Below, piece after piece: positions 1-8,021 of a stretch of 64,000 nucleotides of DNA. The position numbers and the translations under genes were made by a program. This stretch comes from Tardiphaga robiniae (GTDB taxonomy: Bacteria; Pseudomonadota; Alphaproteobacteria; Rhizobiales; Xanthobacteraceae). Every line of letters begins with the position of its first letter. Position 1 is the first letter of the stretch. Under the pieces are notes generated by a model, which was given only the letters and a program-made list of their open reading frames with translations, ran no database searches and had not been told where the DNA came from. The DNA is taken from assembly GCF_001618955.1 (NCBI RefSeq), contig NZ_LVYV01000045.1, forward strand, positions 248,001 through 312,000. Reading direction: 5' to 3'.

Positions 1-2
1 TC

Positions 3-284
3 TTCGGCGAGAGCATGTTTCATCATGCGCGCGACGCCTCGAAAGTGGCGCTGGTGCATCTTGTCGCGCGGCTGATCGCCGGCGATTTCAAGCTGCTCGA
101 CACCCAATATGTCACCGATCACCTGCTGAGCTTCGGCGCACGGGAAGTGCCACGCGCCCGTTATCGTAAGCTGCTCGACGCATCGCTCGATGGCATCGCA
201 GAGTTCGACAAACTGCCGACGGATTTCCCGCTGAGGGGTGCAACGATGCTGGACATCATCGCAGGACGGAACGGCGCCTCTTAA
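3..284 (+). CDS. aat: Leucyl/phenylalanyl-tRNA--protein transferase, C-terminal part (5' end outside window)
   Basis: The frame is open from the first bases and ends at TAA (282-284), so only the last ~93 codons are present. The segment begins [17 protein letters not shown], which matches the conserved Aat stretch FGESMFS-ARDASK-ALVHL. Aat is a cytoplasmic enzyme that adds Leu or Phe to proteins with N-terminal Arg or Lys, marking them for ClpS/ClpAP degradation (N-end rule). The ATG at base 15 is internal, not the start. The gene converges on the DUF2155 gene 15 bases downstream. Identity is fairly secure despite truncation because this is a conserved core block. Confidence 0.88.
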   Translation, partial: FGESMFHHARDASKVALVHLVARLIAGDFKLLDTQYVTDHLLSFGAREVPRARYRKLLDASLDGIAEFDKLPTDFPLRGATMLDIIAGRNGAS

Positions 285-299
285 GACGCGCCGTAACGC

Positions 300-1220
300 T
301 TACTGCCGGAACGCCGGGAAGCCCGGTGGCGGCTGCAGGGGCTGCTGCTGGGCACGCGGCTGCTGCTTCGGCGGGGCGCGCTTCTGAGCCGGCGGCGGAG
401 CGCGTGGCGCTTCGGGTTGTGTCGTCGCAACCGTGGCTTCCGGCTGCTTACAATCGGTCAGCCAGATATCGTAGATCGGATGCTCGACGCCGTGCAGGCC
501 CGGACTGGCCGCAAACATCCAGCCGGAGAAGATGCGCTTCACTTCGCCCTGCAGGGTGATTTCGTCGACCTCGACGAAGGCGTCTGTATTCGCGGCCTCA
601 GTGGCCGGACGCGTGTAGCAGGCGTCCGTCTTCACCCGCAGCGCACCGAACTGCACAGTCTCGCCAATGTCAGCGTCGAAATTGATGATGCGGCCGGTGA
701 TCTTGTCGAGACCCGAGAAGCTGGCCTTCTTGTTGACGATCTTCTGCGCCGGCGGCTCGGTGACGACCTCATCGCCGGGCTGCAGCGTGGCAGGCGTCGG
801 CGGCGCCACCTTCGGTGGCTGACGGCCACCGGGAGTGGCGGCAGGCGGCGCGTTGGCGACGCCGGGCTGTTGCTGCCCTGGCGCGGCCGGCTGCTGGGCC
901 TGTCCCTGCCCCGGCGCATTCTGCGGAACGATGGTGGTGTTGCTGCCCGGCGGCGGCGCAAGCGGCTGCGACTGGACGGCCCCAGGCGGCGGTGCGCCCA
1001 TGCCGGGACGTGTCGGCAGCAGGCGGCCCTGCGGCAGTTCCGGCACCTCTTCCTCGTCGTCCATGGGCGGCGGGGGTTGCTGGCCACGCGGCACAGCGCC
1101 CGGCGGGCGCGGCGGCGGATCGCCGAACAGCGGACCGAACTGCGCCTGCACAGGTGCAGGCGACAGTGAGGTGGCGGCCAGAAGGGCCGCAAATCCGGCA
1201 ATGGTCAGGGTTCGCAACAT
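300..1220 (-). CDS. DUF2155 domain protein with signal peptide and proline-rich linkers
   Basis: This is a 306-aa exported protein. Residues 1-27 form a signal peptide ending in VQAQ. Residues ~30-155 are almost entirely Pro, Gln, Gly and Ala (low complexity). Residues ~165-260 carry the DUF2155 domain, with GLDKITGRI, a Cys in KTDACYTRP, FSGWMFAASPGL and a second Cys in WLTDCK; the two Cys may form a disulfide. A second Pro/Gln-rich tail follows. No biochemical function is established for DUF2155. In related alphaproteobacteria this gene usually sits beside NDUFA12 and aat, from memory. Here aat is adjacent, but NDUFA12 lies about 8.5 kb away at 9753-10163 on the same strand. Confidence 0.85.
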   Translation of the reverse strand: MLRTLTIAGFAALLAATSLSPAPVQAQFGPLFGDPPPRPPGAVPRGQQPPPPMDDEEEVPELPQGRLLPTRPGMGAPPPGAVQSQPLAPPPGSNTTIVPQNAPGQGQAQQPAAPGQQQPGVANAPPAATPGGRQPPKVAPPTPATLQPGDEVVTEPPAQKIVNKKASFSGLDKITGRIINFDADIGETVQFGALRVKTDACYTRPATEAANTDAFVEVDEITLQGEVKRIFSGWMFAASPGLHGVEHPIYDIWLTDCKQPEATVATTQPEAPRAPPPAQKRAPPKQQPRAQQQPLQPPPGFPAFRQ

Positions 1221-1445
1221 GCGGCGCGGCTCAATCGAGAATCAGGCTCGCGACATTGTAGGAGAATGGCCGCGTAATCGCCTCCGGTTAACACGCCGAA
1301 TGCGGCGGCGAAAGGGCACCCTGCTCCCCATACCGCCCGACTGGTCAGGTCATTCTCCCCGTGAAATAGTCCACATCAGGCAGGCGCGCGATGCGCGACC
1401 GGCCATCAATCCGGAACAAACCGGAGCATGGGGAGAACGTTCAAG

Positions 1446-2225
1446 ATGACTGACGGAATCCGTCTGGACGGCCGAATTGCCGTCGTCACCGGCGCGGCCG
1501 GGGTGATCGGCACCGAGACCATCCAGTTGCTGGCGGCGCGCGGCGCCAAAATCGTCGCGGTGGATCGCGATGCCGGCGCCTTGAAACGCGCCGTCGCAGA
1601 ACTCCCCGCTTCCGCCGAAGCACTGGCGCTCACCGCCGACGTCACCAGCGAGGAAGACGTCATCGGCTATGTCGCCGCCGCCGTGAAGCGCTTCGGCACC
1701 ATCGACATCTTCTACAACAATGCCGGGATCGAGGGCACGATCACGCCCATCGTGAAGATGTCGCTCACCGACTTCCGGCGAGTGCTCGACGTCAATGTGG
1801 TCGGCGTCTTTCTCGGCATGAAGCACGTGCTGCCAGTGATGCTGAAGGCCAACAAGGGCTCGATCATCAACACCGCGTCCATCGCCGGCGTGATCGGCTC
1901 GGCCGAAGTCGCCGTCTACAGCGCCAGCAAACACGCCGTGATCGGCCTCACCAAGAGCGCGGCGCAGGAATGCACCGGCACCAATGTGCGCGTGAACTGC
2001 GTTTGCCCCGGCCTGATCGACAGTCGCATGCTGAGTGCGATCGTGGACGCACGCGTCGGCCGCGGCGCGCCTGCCCCAGTAGAGAAGGTTGTCGATCGCG
2101 TGCCGCAGCGCCGGCTCGGTCTCGCCAGGGAAGTCGCACCGATCGTGGCCTTCCTGGCCTCAGACGATGCGAGCTACGTCACCGGCTCCGCCTACACCGT
2201 CGATGGCGGTCGCACCTCCGCCTAA
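1446..2225 (+). CDS. Short-chain dehydrogenase/reductase (SDR)
   Basis: This 259-aa classical SDR is probably a cytoplasmic NAD(P)-dependent oxidoreductase. The cofactor motif is TGAAGVIG (residues 15-22), NNAG follows, and the catalytic Ser145, Tyr158 and Lys162 (YSASK) are present. The C-terminus has SYVTGSAYTVDGG, typical of the family. I chose ATG 1446 because GGGGAG lies at a proper distance upstream; an in-frame ATG at 1428 would place that purine run inside the gene. It heads a probable operon with the alpha/beta hydrolase (26-base gap) and a GFA-type protein. The substrate cannot be read from sequence; secondary alcohols or hydroxy-acids are common for such SDRs. Confidence 0.9.
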   Translation: MTDGIRLDGRIAVVTGAAGVIGTETIQLLAARGAKIVAVDRDAGALKRAVAELPASAEALALTADVTSEEDVIGYVAAAVKRFGTIDIFYNNAGIEGTITPIVKMSLTDFRRVLDVNVVGVFLGMKHVLPVMLKANKGSIINTASIAGVIGSAEVAVYSASKHAVIGLTKSAAQECTGTNVRVNCVCPGLIDSRMLSAIVDARVGRGAPAPVEKVVDRVPQRRLGLAREVAPIVAFLASDDASYVTGSAYTVDGGRTSA

Positions 2226-2251
2226 ACATCCAAAAACCAAGAGCAGATCAC

Positions 2252-3199
2252 ATGCCCGTTGTTCTCGATCCCGATGCCGCTGCCGTTCTCAACGTCTTCC
2301 GCGATGCCGGGCGACCACCCTATGAGACGATCTCGCCGCAGGAGGCGCGCGAGTGGTATTTGAAAGCGCGCCCGGTCGCCAATCCCGAACCGCCGGAACT
2401 GGCGTCGGTGACCTCCATGACGGTGCCGGGCCCGGCCGGCGCTATTCCTGTGCGCGTCTACACGCCGAAGACCCTGCGCAAAAAGGACGGCATGTCGCCG
2501 TGCCTGGTGTTCTTCCATGGCGGCGGCTGGGTGATCGGCGATCTCGACTCCCATGACGTGGTGTGTCGCATTCTCGCCTATGAAGGCGAGATGATCGTCA
2601 TCTCGGTCGACTATCGCCTCGCGCCCGAGCACAAATTTCCCGCCGCCATCGACGACGCCATCGCCGCAACGCGCTGGATCTCCGACAATGCCGCGCAGCT
2701 CAATGTCGATGCCAACAGGATCAGCGTCGGCGGTGACAGTGCCGGAGGCAATCTCGCCGCGATCGTCGCCATCGACGCGCGCGATAATCGCGGACCGAAA
2801 CTCGCCGGCCAGTTGCTGATCTATCCCGCCACCGACTTCCGCATGAGCCATCCCTCCCACAGCGAGCCGGAAACCAGCTGCCTGTTGACGCACAATGTCA
2901 TCCGCTGGTTCGCCGACCACTATCTCACGGGCAAGGCCGACGTCGACAACTGGCGCGCCTCGCCTGCCCGCATGGACAAGCTCGCGGGCCTGCCGCCGGC
3001 CTATGTCATGACCGCCGGCGCCGATCCGCTGCGCGACGAAGGCGATGAATATGCCAAGCGCCTGTCCGACGCGGGCGTGGCCGTGGAATACAAAACCTAT
3101 CCCGGCCAGTTTCACGGCTTCATCACCATGGGCAAGATCCTGCCCAAGGCGAATACGGCGCTGCACGAGATCGGCAATTGGCTGAAAGGGTTGGGCTAA
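2252..3199 (+). CDS. Alpha/beta hydrolase, hormone-sensitive-lipase-like esterase
   Basis: This 315-aa esterase of the HSL (type IV) family has the oxyanion motif HGGGW at residues 89-93 and the nucleophile elbow GDSAGG with Ser163. Asp258 (GADPLRDEG) and His288 (GQFHGF) complete a catalytic triad. There is no signal peptide, so it is cytoplasmic. The ATG at 2252 begins MPVVLDPDAAAVL; longer in-frame extensions run back into the SDR gene and are unlikely. It lies 26 bases after the SDR and 28 bases before the GFA gene, so the three are probably co-transcribed. It likely cleaves a short-chain ester in the pathway served by the SDR; this is inference from context. Confidence 0.9.
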   Translation: MPVVLDPDAAAVLNVFRDAGRPPYETISPQEAREWYLKARPVANPEPPELASVTSMTVPGPAGAIPVRVYTPKTLRKKDGMSPCLVFFHGGGWVIGDLDSHDVVCRILAYEGEMIVISVDYRLAPEHKFPAAIDDAIAATRWISDNAAQLNVDANRISVGGDSAGGNLAAIVAIDARDNRGPKLAGQLLIYPATDFRMSHPSHSEPETSCLLTHNVIRWFADHYLTGKADVDNWRASPARMDKLAGLPPAYVMTAGADPLRDEGDEYAKRLSDAGVAVEYKTYPGQFHGFITMGKILPKANTALHEIGNWLKGLG

Positions 3200-3227
3200 C
3201 GCTCGCGGCGCCCGAGGAGCGATCACG

Positions 3228-3719
3228 ATGAAAAAACCGGAGGCGATCGCAACCGGCGCAGCGGTGAAGGGCCAATGCCTTTGCGGTACGGTCCAATTCG
3301 AAATCGATTTCCCCGCCCGCTGGGCCTGGCACGATCATACGCGCGCGACGCGACGCGCCCATGGCGCGGCCTATGCGACTTATGTCGGAAGCTGGCGCAA
3401 ACGTTTTCATATCACGAAGGGAGCGACCGGAATTACGCGCTTCGAAGACACTGCATCAGGCAGCGCGCGAAGCTTCTGCACACAATGCGGCACGCCGGTG
3501 TTTTACGAGCGCGCCCGCTCGCCGCATATGGTCAACATTCCCCGCGCGCTGTTCGGCAGCCGCACCGGCCGACAGCCGCTTTATCATATCGGAATCGAGG
3601 AGTTGCAGGAGTGGACCTACACCGGCGAACCGCTGGTTCCGCTCAAGGGCTTTCCAGGCGTCGTCTGGGAACGTCCGGGAAGAAAGAAGAAACGGACTCC
3701 CAGCGACGAGCCATTCTAG
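3228..3719 (+). CDS. GFA-family (glutathione-dependent formaldehyde-activating-like) protein with altered metal site
   Basis: This 163-aa cytoplasmic protein has the CENP-V/GFA fold. The structural zinc ligands are kept: Cys17 and Cys19 (CLC) with Cys84 and Cys87 (CTQC). The central motif, normally C-H-C-x-x-C, is replaced by W-H-D-H-T-R-A-T (residues 34-41), so the cysteines expected at the second metal/glutathione site are absent and two His are present instead. It therefore probably does not act as a classical S-hydroxymethylglutathione synthase. It is third in the SDR-hydrolase operon. Its stop codon overlaps the stop of the convergent GntR gene by four bases (3716-3719). A second GFA protein in this window (52902-53306) keeps all the cysteines. 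Confidence 0.8.
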   Translation: MKKPEAIATGAAVKGQCLCGTVQFEIDFPARWAWHDHTRATRRAHGAAYATYVGSWRKRFHITKGATGITRFEDTASGSARSFCTQCGTPVFYERARSPHMVNIPRALFGSRTGRQPLYHIGIEELQEWTYTGEPLVPLKGFPGVVWERPGRKKKRTPSDEPF

Positions 3720-4450
3720 GTTTTCGGTTTTCTGCGCTGCTGGATGGTCTGCTGCCGCGACGGAGCCGGTCTCAGCCAGTCCGAATTGCCAAGCGCATGC
3801 TTCACGCAGTCATGGATGTGGGTGTGCAGCAGTTTTCGCGCCTTCGCGGAATCCCGTGCCAGCGCGGCGTTCATCAGTTCGCGATGCTCGACCGCAGCGA
3901 CCTCGCCGCGAAATACCACAGCCAGCATCTGATAGCGCAGATATTTGTCGTAGGCCGCTGACAGCGCATCGAGCAGCACCTGCGATCCGCAAGCCGCGAT
4001 CAGCGCGCGGTGAAATTGCCAGTCGCACTGTTTCCAGGCCTCGGTCTTCGACTTGTCGCCGGCCAGCATGGCCTTTTCCATGGCGGATAGTTTGTGATGC
4101 GCGGAGACAACCAGCGCCTCCCAGTCGAGATCGCCTGATTTGAAAGACTGCTCGATGGCATGGCCTTCCAGCAGTTCGCGCAATTCGGCGATCTGCTGGA
4201 ATTCGGTTGCCGAGATCGACGTAACCTCGAAGCCGCGCTGGCCTTCGGCGACGACGAAGCCTTCCGAGCACAAACGGTTCAGCGTCTCGCGCAGCGTCGA
4301 GACGCTGGTGCCATAGGCGACGCTCATCTTTTCCAGCTTCAGCTTCTGGCCGGGCTCGAGAGTGCCGAAAATCACGTCGTTGCGGATGCGCCGATAGGCG
4401 CTGTCGCCGACGGTCTCTCCGGCGCGATCCGCAATGGGGGTATCCAGCAT
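3716..4450 (-). CDS. GntR-family transcriptional regulator (FadR/FCD subfamily)
   Basis: This is a DNA-binding regulator of about 244 aa. The N-terminal winged helix has AYRRIRNDVIFGTLEPGQKLK, then a recognition helix near STLRETLNRL. A C-terminal all-helical FCD effector domain contains the metal-ligand-like pattern DWQFHRAL and HRELMNAALARD. ATG 4450 (MLDTPIAD) is preferred over the in-frame ATG at 4492, because AGGACC lies at ribosome-binding distance and the extra 14 residues look non-coding. It is divergent from the TRAP transporter operon across about 160 AT-rich bases, so it most likely represses that operon in response to the transported acid. FCD members usually sense carboxylic acids. 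Confidence 0.9.
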   Translation of the reverse strand: MLDTPIADRAGETVGDSAYRRIRNDVIFGTLEPGQKLKLEKMSVAYGTSVSTLRETLNRLCSEGFVVAEGQRGFEVTSISATEFQQIAELRELLEGHAIEQSFKSGDLDWEALVVSAHHKLSAMEKAMLAGDKSKTEAWKQCDWQFHRALIAACGSQVLLDALSAAYDKYLRYQMLAVVFRGEVAAVEHRELMNAALARDSAKARKLLHTHIHDCVKHALGNSDWLRPAPSRQQTIQQRRKPKT

Positions 4451-4613
4451 GAAAGGTCCTGGTGACGAGGAATGGTCGCGTTGCGCCACCATACATCACC
4501 CCGCGCCTCAGACACAAATCATCATAGATAATATAAAATATAGGTTGATTTTTGTTTTATCGTAGATGACGGTGGCGCCAAGAAGTAAAAATACCATCCA
4601 AGGGAGCTTCAAC
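4451..4613. promoter_or_regulatory. Divergent GntR / TRAP-operon promoter region
   Basis: This intergenic stretch is strikingly AT-rich (about 4525-4562) against GC-rich surroundings. It contains two copies of ATC(A/G)TAGAT at 4521-4529 and 4559-4567, 38 bases apart. These are candidate operator half-sites for the GntR protein, but I see no clean palindrome of the known FCD type. AAGGGAGC just before 4614 is the TRAP ribosome-binding site. The operator assignment is inference. Confidence 0.45.
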
Positions 4614-5633
4614 ATGTCCGTACACTCGAAGTCCGCCGTCTGGCTTGCCGCCATCGCCGCCACCCTCGCCATCGCGGGCGGCCCTACATCCGCACAGGTG
4701 CAGGAGCGCACGATCCGCTGGGGTCATCTCAACAACACCGATCATCCCGTCAGCAAGGGCGTGCAGAAGTTCACCGAACTCGTTGCGGCCAAGAGCGGCG
4801 GCAAGATGAAGGTGCGCGAATATCCCGCCAACCAGCTCGGCTCCGAGATGCAGCAGCAATCCGCACTGCGCGCCGGCACGCAGGAGATGCAGTCGCCAGC
4901 GACGACTTCGCTGGTCGGCATCGTCAAGGATTACGGGCTGATCGATTTCCCGTTCATCGTCTCGACGCCGACACAGGCCGACGCACTGCTCGATGGCCCG
5001 TTGGGTTCAGCCCTGCTTGCCAAGCTGCCGGAGAAGGGTCTGATCGGTCTGGGCTACTGGGATCTCGGCTTCCGCAACGTCACCAACAGCCGCCGCCCGA
5101 TCACCAAGGGCGAAGACCTCGACGGCATCAAGATCCGCGTGATCCCGAACCCGGTCTATCTCGAGACCTTCAAGGCGTTCAACGCCAATCCGGTGCCGAT
5201 GAGCTTCTCCGAGCTCTACACCGCGCTGGAAACACGCACGGTGGACGGCCAGGAAAATCCGTTCTCGGTGATCCTGTCGAACAAGTTCTATGAGGTGCAG
5301 AAATATCTCAGCGTCACCAACCACACCTATTCGACCAACATCATCCTGGTCAGCAAGGTGTTCTGGGACAAGTTGTCCAAGGACGAGCAGAAGATCCTGC
5401 AGGATGCCGCCAACGAGGCCCGCGACTATCAGCGCAAGGTCAGTCGCGAACAGGCCACCGCAGCGATCGAGGAGCTGAAGACGAAGGGCATGGAAGTGAA
5501 CGCCATCGCTCCGACCGAGCTTGCGAAGATGCGCGACAAGACCAAGCCGATCGCGGCAAAATTCTCCGCCGACTACGATCAGGAGATCGTCAAGCTGTTC
5601 AACAGTGAACTTGAGCGCGTTCACAAGGACTGA
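4614..5633 (+). CDS. TRAP transporter substrate-binding protein, DctP family
   Basis: This 339-aa periplasmic binding protein belongs to a tripartite ATP-independent transporter. A signal peptide spans residues 1-28 (ending PTSAQ) and a DctP domain follows. The conserved region around KIRVIPNPVYLETFKAFNANPVPM contains the Arg that typically clamps a substrate carboxylate. The start at 4614 follows AAGGGAGC and gives a clean signal peptide; the upstream in-frame ATG 4566 would bury it. Genes for the small and large membrane subunits and an AroQ-like enzyme follow. The ligand is probably an organic acid; quinate or shikimate is suggested only by the linked dehydroquinase-like gene. Confidence 0.92.
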   Translation: MSVHSKSAVWLAAIAATLAIAGGPTSAQVQERTIRWGHLNNTDHPVSKGVQKFTELVAAKSGGKMKVREYPANQLGSEMQQQSALRAGTQEMQSPATTSLVGIVKDYGLIDFPFIVSTPTQADALLDGPLGSALLAKLPEKGLIGLGYWDLGFRNVTNSRRPITKGEDLDGIKIRVIPNPVYLETFKAFNANPVPMSFSELYTALETRTVDGQENPFSVILSNKFYEVQKYLSVTNHTYSTNIILVSKVFWDKLSKDEQKILQDAANEARDYQRKVSREQATAAIEELKTKGMEVNAIAPTELAKMRDKTKPIAAKFSADYDQEIVKLFNSELERVHKD

Positions 5634-5679
5634 GCTTCGTACTGTCCGACGACCAACTAACGGACGATCCCACGCTCAT

Positions 5680-6270
5680 ATGCGAAAGCGCCCAATGCTT
5701 CCTACTTCTTTCCCTGCGACGCGCAGGATCGTGGATGCCTATTTCTGGACGATCAAGCTCACCATGGCCGTCCTTCTGGCGACCATGGTGGTCCTCGTCT
5801 TTGGCAATGTCGTGCTGCGTTATGTCTTCAACTCCGGCATCGCCATCTCCGAGGAACTGTCGCGCTGGCTGTTTGTCTGGATGGTGTTCCTCGGCGCCAT
5901 CGTCGGCCTCCGCGAACACGCCCATCTCGGCGTCGACAGTTTCGTGAAGCTGCTGTCGCCGATGGGCCGCAAGATCTGCTACGCACTCAGTCACGCGCTG
6001 ATGCTCTACGCTTCTGTATTGCTCACCGAAGGCTCGTGGAAACAGACGGTGCTGAACTGGGACACGACAGCGCCCGCCTCCGGTCTCTCCGTCGGCCTGT
6101 TCTACGCCGCAGGTCTCGTCTTCGGCGTCGCCTCAATCCCGATCCTGCTGCATGACCTCTATCGCCTGCTCACCGGCCAACTCGCCACATCGGAGCTGAT
6201 CGCCATCAGCGAGTCCGAGGAACAGGTCCCGGCAACGTCGTCTCACGCCAACGGGAACGACCGCCGATGA
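5680..6270 (+). CDS. TRAP transporter small permease, DctQ family
   Basis: This ~196-aa inner-membrane protein has four hydrophobic segments (starting around LTMAVLLATMVVLVFGNVVLRYVF and SRWLFVWMVFLGAIVGL) and the DctQ signature RYVFNSGIAISEELSRWLFVWMVFLG. It pairs with the DctM subunit to form the Na+-coupled TRAP membrane domain. ATG 5680 is taken as start; ATG 5695 is also possible, and neither has a strong Shine-Dalgarno. Its TGA overlaps the ATG of the large permease (ATGA, 6267-6270), so the two are translationally coupled. Confidence 0.9.
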   Translation: MRKRPMLPTSFPATRRIVDAYFWTIKLTMAVLLATMVVLVFGNVVLRYVFNSGIAISEELSRWLFVWMVFLGAIVGLREHAHLGVDSFVKLLSPMGRKICYALSHALMLYASVLLTEGSWKQTVLNWDTTAPASGLSVGLFYAAGLVFGVASIPILLHDLYRLLTGQLATSELIAISESEEQVPATSSHANGNDRR

Positions 6271-7547
6271 CCATCAGCATCTTCACGTTCTCGCTGCTCG
6301 GCGCGATGGCCATCGGCATGCCGATCGCATTCGCCCTGATCATCTGCGGCGTCGCGCTGATGACCTATCTGGATATATTCGACTCCCAGATCATCGCGCA
6401 GAACGTCATCAATGGCGTCGATTCCTTCCCGCTGATGGCGGTACCGTTTTTCATCCTGGCCGGCGAGATCATGAACACCGGTGGCCTCGCCCGCCGCATC
6501 CTGAACTTCGCCATCGCTCTTGTCGGCCATCTGCGCGGCGGCCTCGGCTATGTCGCGATCCTGACCTCCTGCATCCTGGCATCGCTGTCCGGGTCTGCCG
6601 TTGCCGACGCCGCCGCGCTCGGCGCATTGCTGGTCCCGATGATGGTTGCGGCCGGGCATAACCGCGCCTCCGCAGCCGGCCTCGTCGCCGCCGGCGGCAT
6701 CATCGCGCCGGTAATCCCGCCTTCGATCGGATTCGTGATCTTCGGCGTTGCCGCCGGCGTTTCCATCTCAAAACTGTTTCTCGCCGGCGTGGTGCCGGGC
6801 CTGATGCTCGGTGGCAGCCTGTGCTTTGCCTGGTGGTGGGTTGCACGCAACGAGAACTCGGTGAGTCCGCCGCGCCAGAGCCTGGCGCAGATCTTTCGCG
6901 CGCTGATCGACGGCTTCTGGGCCTTGATGCTGCCGATGATCATCATCGTCGGCCTCCGCTTCGGCATCTTCACGCCGACTGAGGCGGCCGTCGTTGTTGC
7001 GGTCTACTCCTTCATCGTGGCAACGTTCGTCTATCGCGAGCTGACGCTGGCGCAGCTGATGAACATCCTGATCAGCTCGGCACAGATCACCGCCGTGGTG
7101 ATGTTTCTGGTCGCCGCGGCGCTGGTGTCGTCGTGGCTGATCACAGTGGCCGAAATCTCCGGCCAGATCGTCGAGCTGGCCCGCCCCTTTATGGGCAACC
7201 AGACGCTGCTCATGATCGTGTTGATGATCATCGTCGTTATCGTCGGCACCGCACTCGACATGACGCCGACCATCCTGATCCTTACACCGGTGTTGATGCC
7301 GATCGTCCGCGAGGCCGGCATAGACCCGGTCTATTTCGGGGTGCTGTTCATCATCAACAACGCGATCGGACTGATCACGCCGCCTGTCGGCGTGGTGCTC
7401 AATGTGGTGTGCGGCGTGGCGAAGGTGAGCATGGACGAGATCATGCGCGGCGTCTGGCCGTTCATGATCGCACAATTGGTGGTGCTGGCGCTGCTGACGC
7501 TGTTTCCGTCGCTCGTGATGGTGCCGGCGAAGTGGCTCGGCGGCTAG
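6267..7547 (+). CDS. TRAP transporter large permease, DctM family
   Basis: This 426-aa inner-membrane subunit has about 11-12 transmembrane segments. It begins in a four-base overlap with the small permease. Characteristic DctM stretches are FPLMAVPFFILAGEIMNTGG, GSAVADAAALG, GGIIAPVIPPSIGFVIFG and NNAIGLITPPVGVVLNVV, which form the conserved hairpin and Na+ sites of the elevator domain. Length is normal for the family. Fourteen bases separate its stop from the AroQ-like gene, so all four genes appear to be one transcript. Confidence 0.95.
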   Translation: MTISIFTFSLLGAMAIGMPIAFALIICGVALMTYLDIFDSQIIAQNVINGVDSFPLMAVPFFILAGEIMNTGGLARRILNFAIALVGHLRGGLGYVAILTSCILASLSGSAVADAAALGALLVPMMVAAGHNRASAAGLVAAGGIIAPVIPPSIGFVIFGVAAGVSISKLFLAGVVPGLMLGGSLCFAWWWVARNENSVSPPRQSLAQIFRALIDGFWALMLPMIIIVGLRFGIFTPTEAAVVVAVYSFIVATFVYRELTLAQLMNILISSAQITAVVMFLVAAALVSSWLITVAEISGQIVELARPFMGNQTLLMIVLMIIVVIVGTALDMTPTILILTPVLMPIVREAGIDPVYFGVLFIINNAIGLITPPVGVVLNVVCGVAKVSMDEIMRGVWPFMIAQLVVLALLTLFPSLVMVPAKWLGG

Positions 7548-7561
7548 AAGGAAGTTCGATA

Positions 7562-7999
7562 ATGAAACGCGTGATGATCCTGAACGGTCCCAATCTCAAC
7601 CTGCTCGGCGTGCGGGAGCCGCATATCTACGGAACCACCACGCTCGACCAGATCAAGGCCAGCTGCGAGGAACAGGCCAAAGAATTGAGGCTGGCTCTGT
7701 CGTTCCACCAGTCGAACCACGAAGGCGTATTGGTCGACCTCATCCAGTCGGCCCGTCAGGATGCCGACGCCATCATCATCAATCCCGCGGGCTATTCGTT
7801 CACCTCGATCGCCATGCTGGACGCCATGAAGGCGTTCGAGGGACCGATCGTGGAGCTGCACATTTCGAACATCCACGCGCGCGACAAGTATCATCGCCAT
7901 TCTGTGCTCTCGCAGGCTGCCACCGCTGTGATCTGCGGTCTCGGACCGTACGGCTATGTCGCAGCGATGCTGGCAGTCGCGCAGATGCCCACGCATTGA
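7562..7999 (+). CDS. aroQ: Type II 3-dehydroquinate dehydratase-like enzyme (AroQ family, His-to-Phe variant)
   Basis: This 145-aa protein has the AroQ framework: NGPNLNLLG (8-16), Arg18 and Tyr23 of the flexible lid (VREPHIYG), and ELHISNIHARD with the catalytic His100 and Arg107. The substrate-loop motif normally reads NPGAYTHTS or NPAAYSHTS; here it reads NPAGYSFTS, so a nearly invariant His is replaced by Phe80. GAAGGAAG precedes ATG 7562. It is the last gene of a TRAP uptake operon, not a shikimate biosynthesis cluster. A catabolic dehydroquinase for imported quinate or shikimate is possible. A family member with altered substrate is equally possible given Phe80. Family membership is sure; the exact reaction is not. 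Confidence 0.82.
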   Translation: MKRVMILNGPNLNLLGVREPHIYGTTTLDQIKASCEEQAKELRLALSFHQSNHEGVLVDLIQSARQDADAIIINPAGYSFTSIAMLDAMKAFEGPIVELHISNIHARDKYHRHSVLSQAATAVICGLGPYGYVAAMLAVAQMPTH

Positions 8000-8021
8000 T
8001 CTCGCCGGGCCGATGCGGCCT

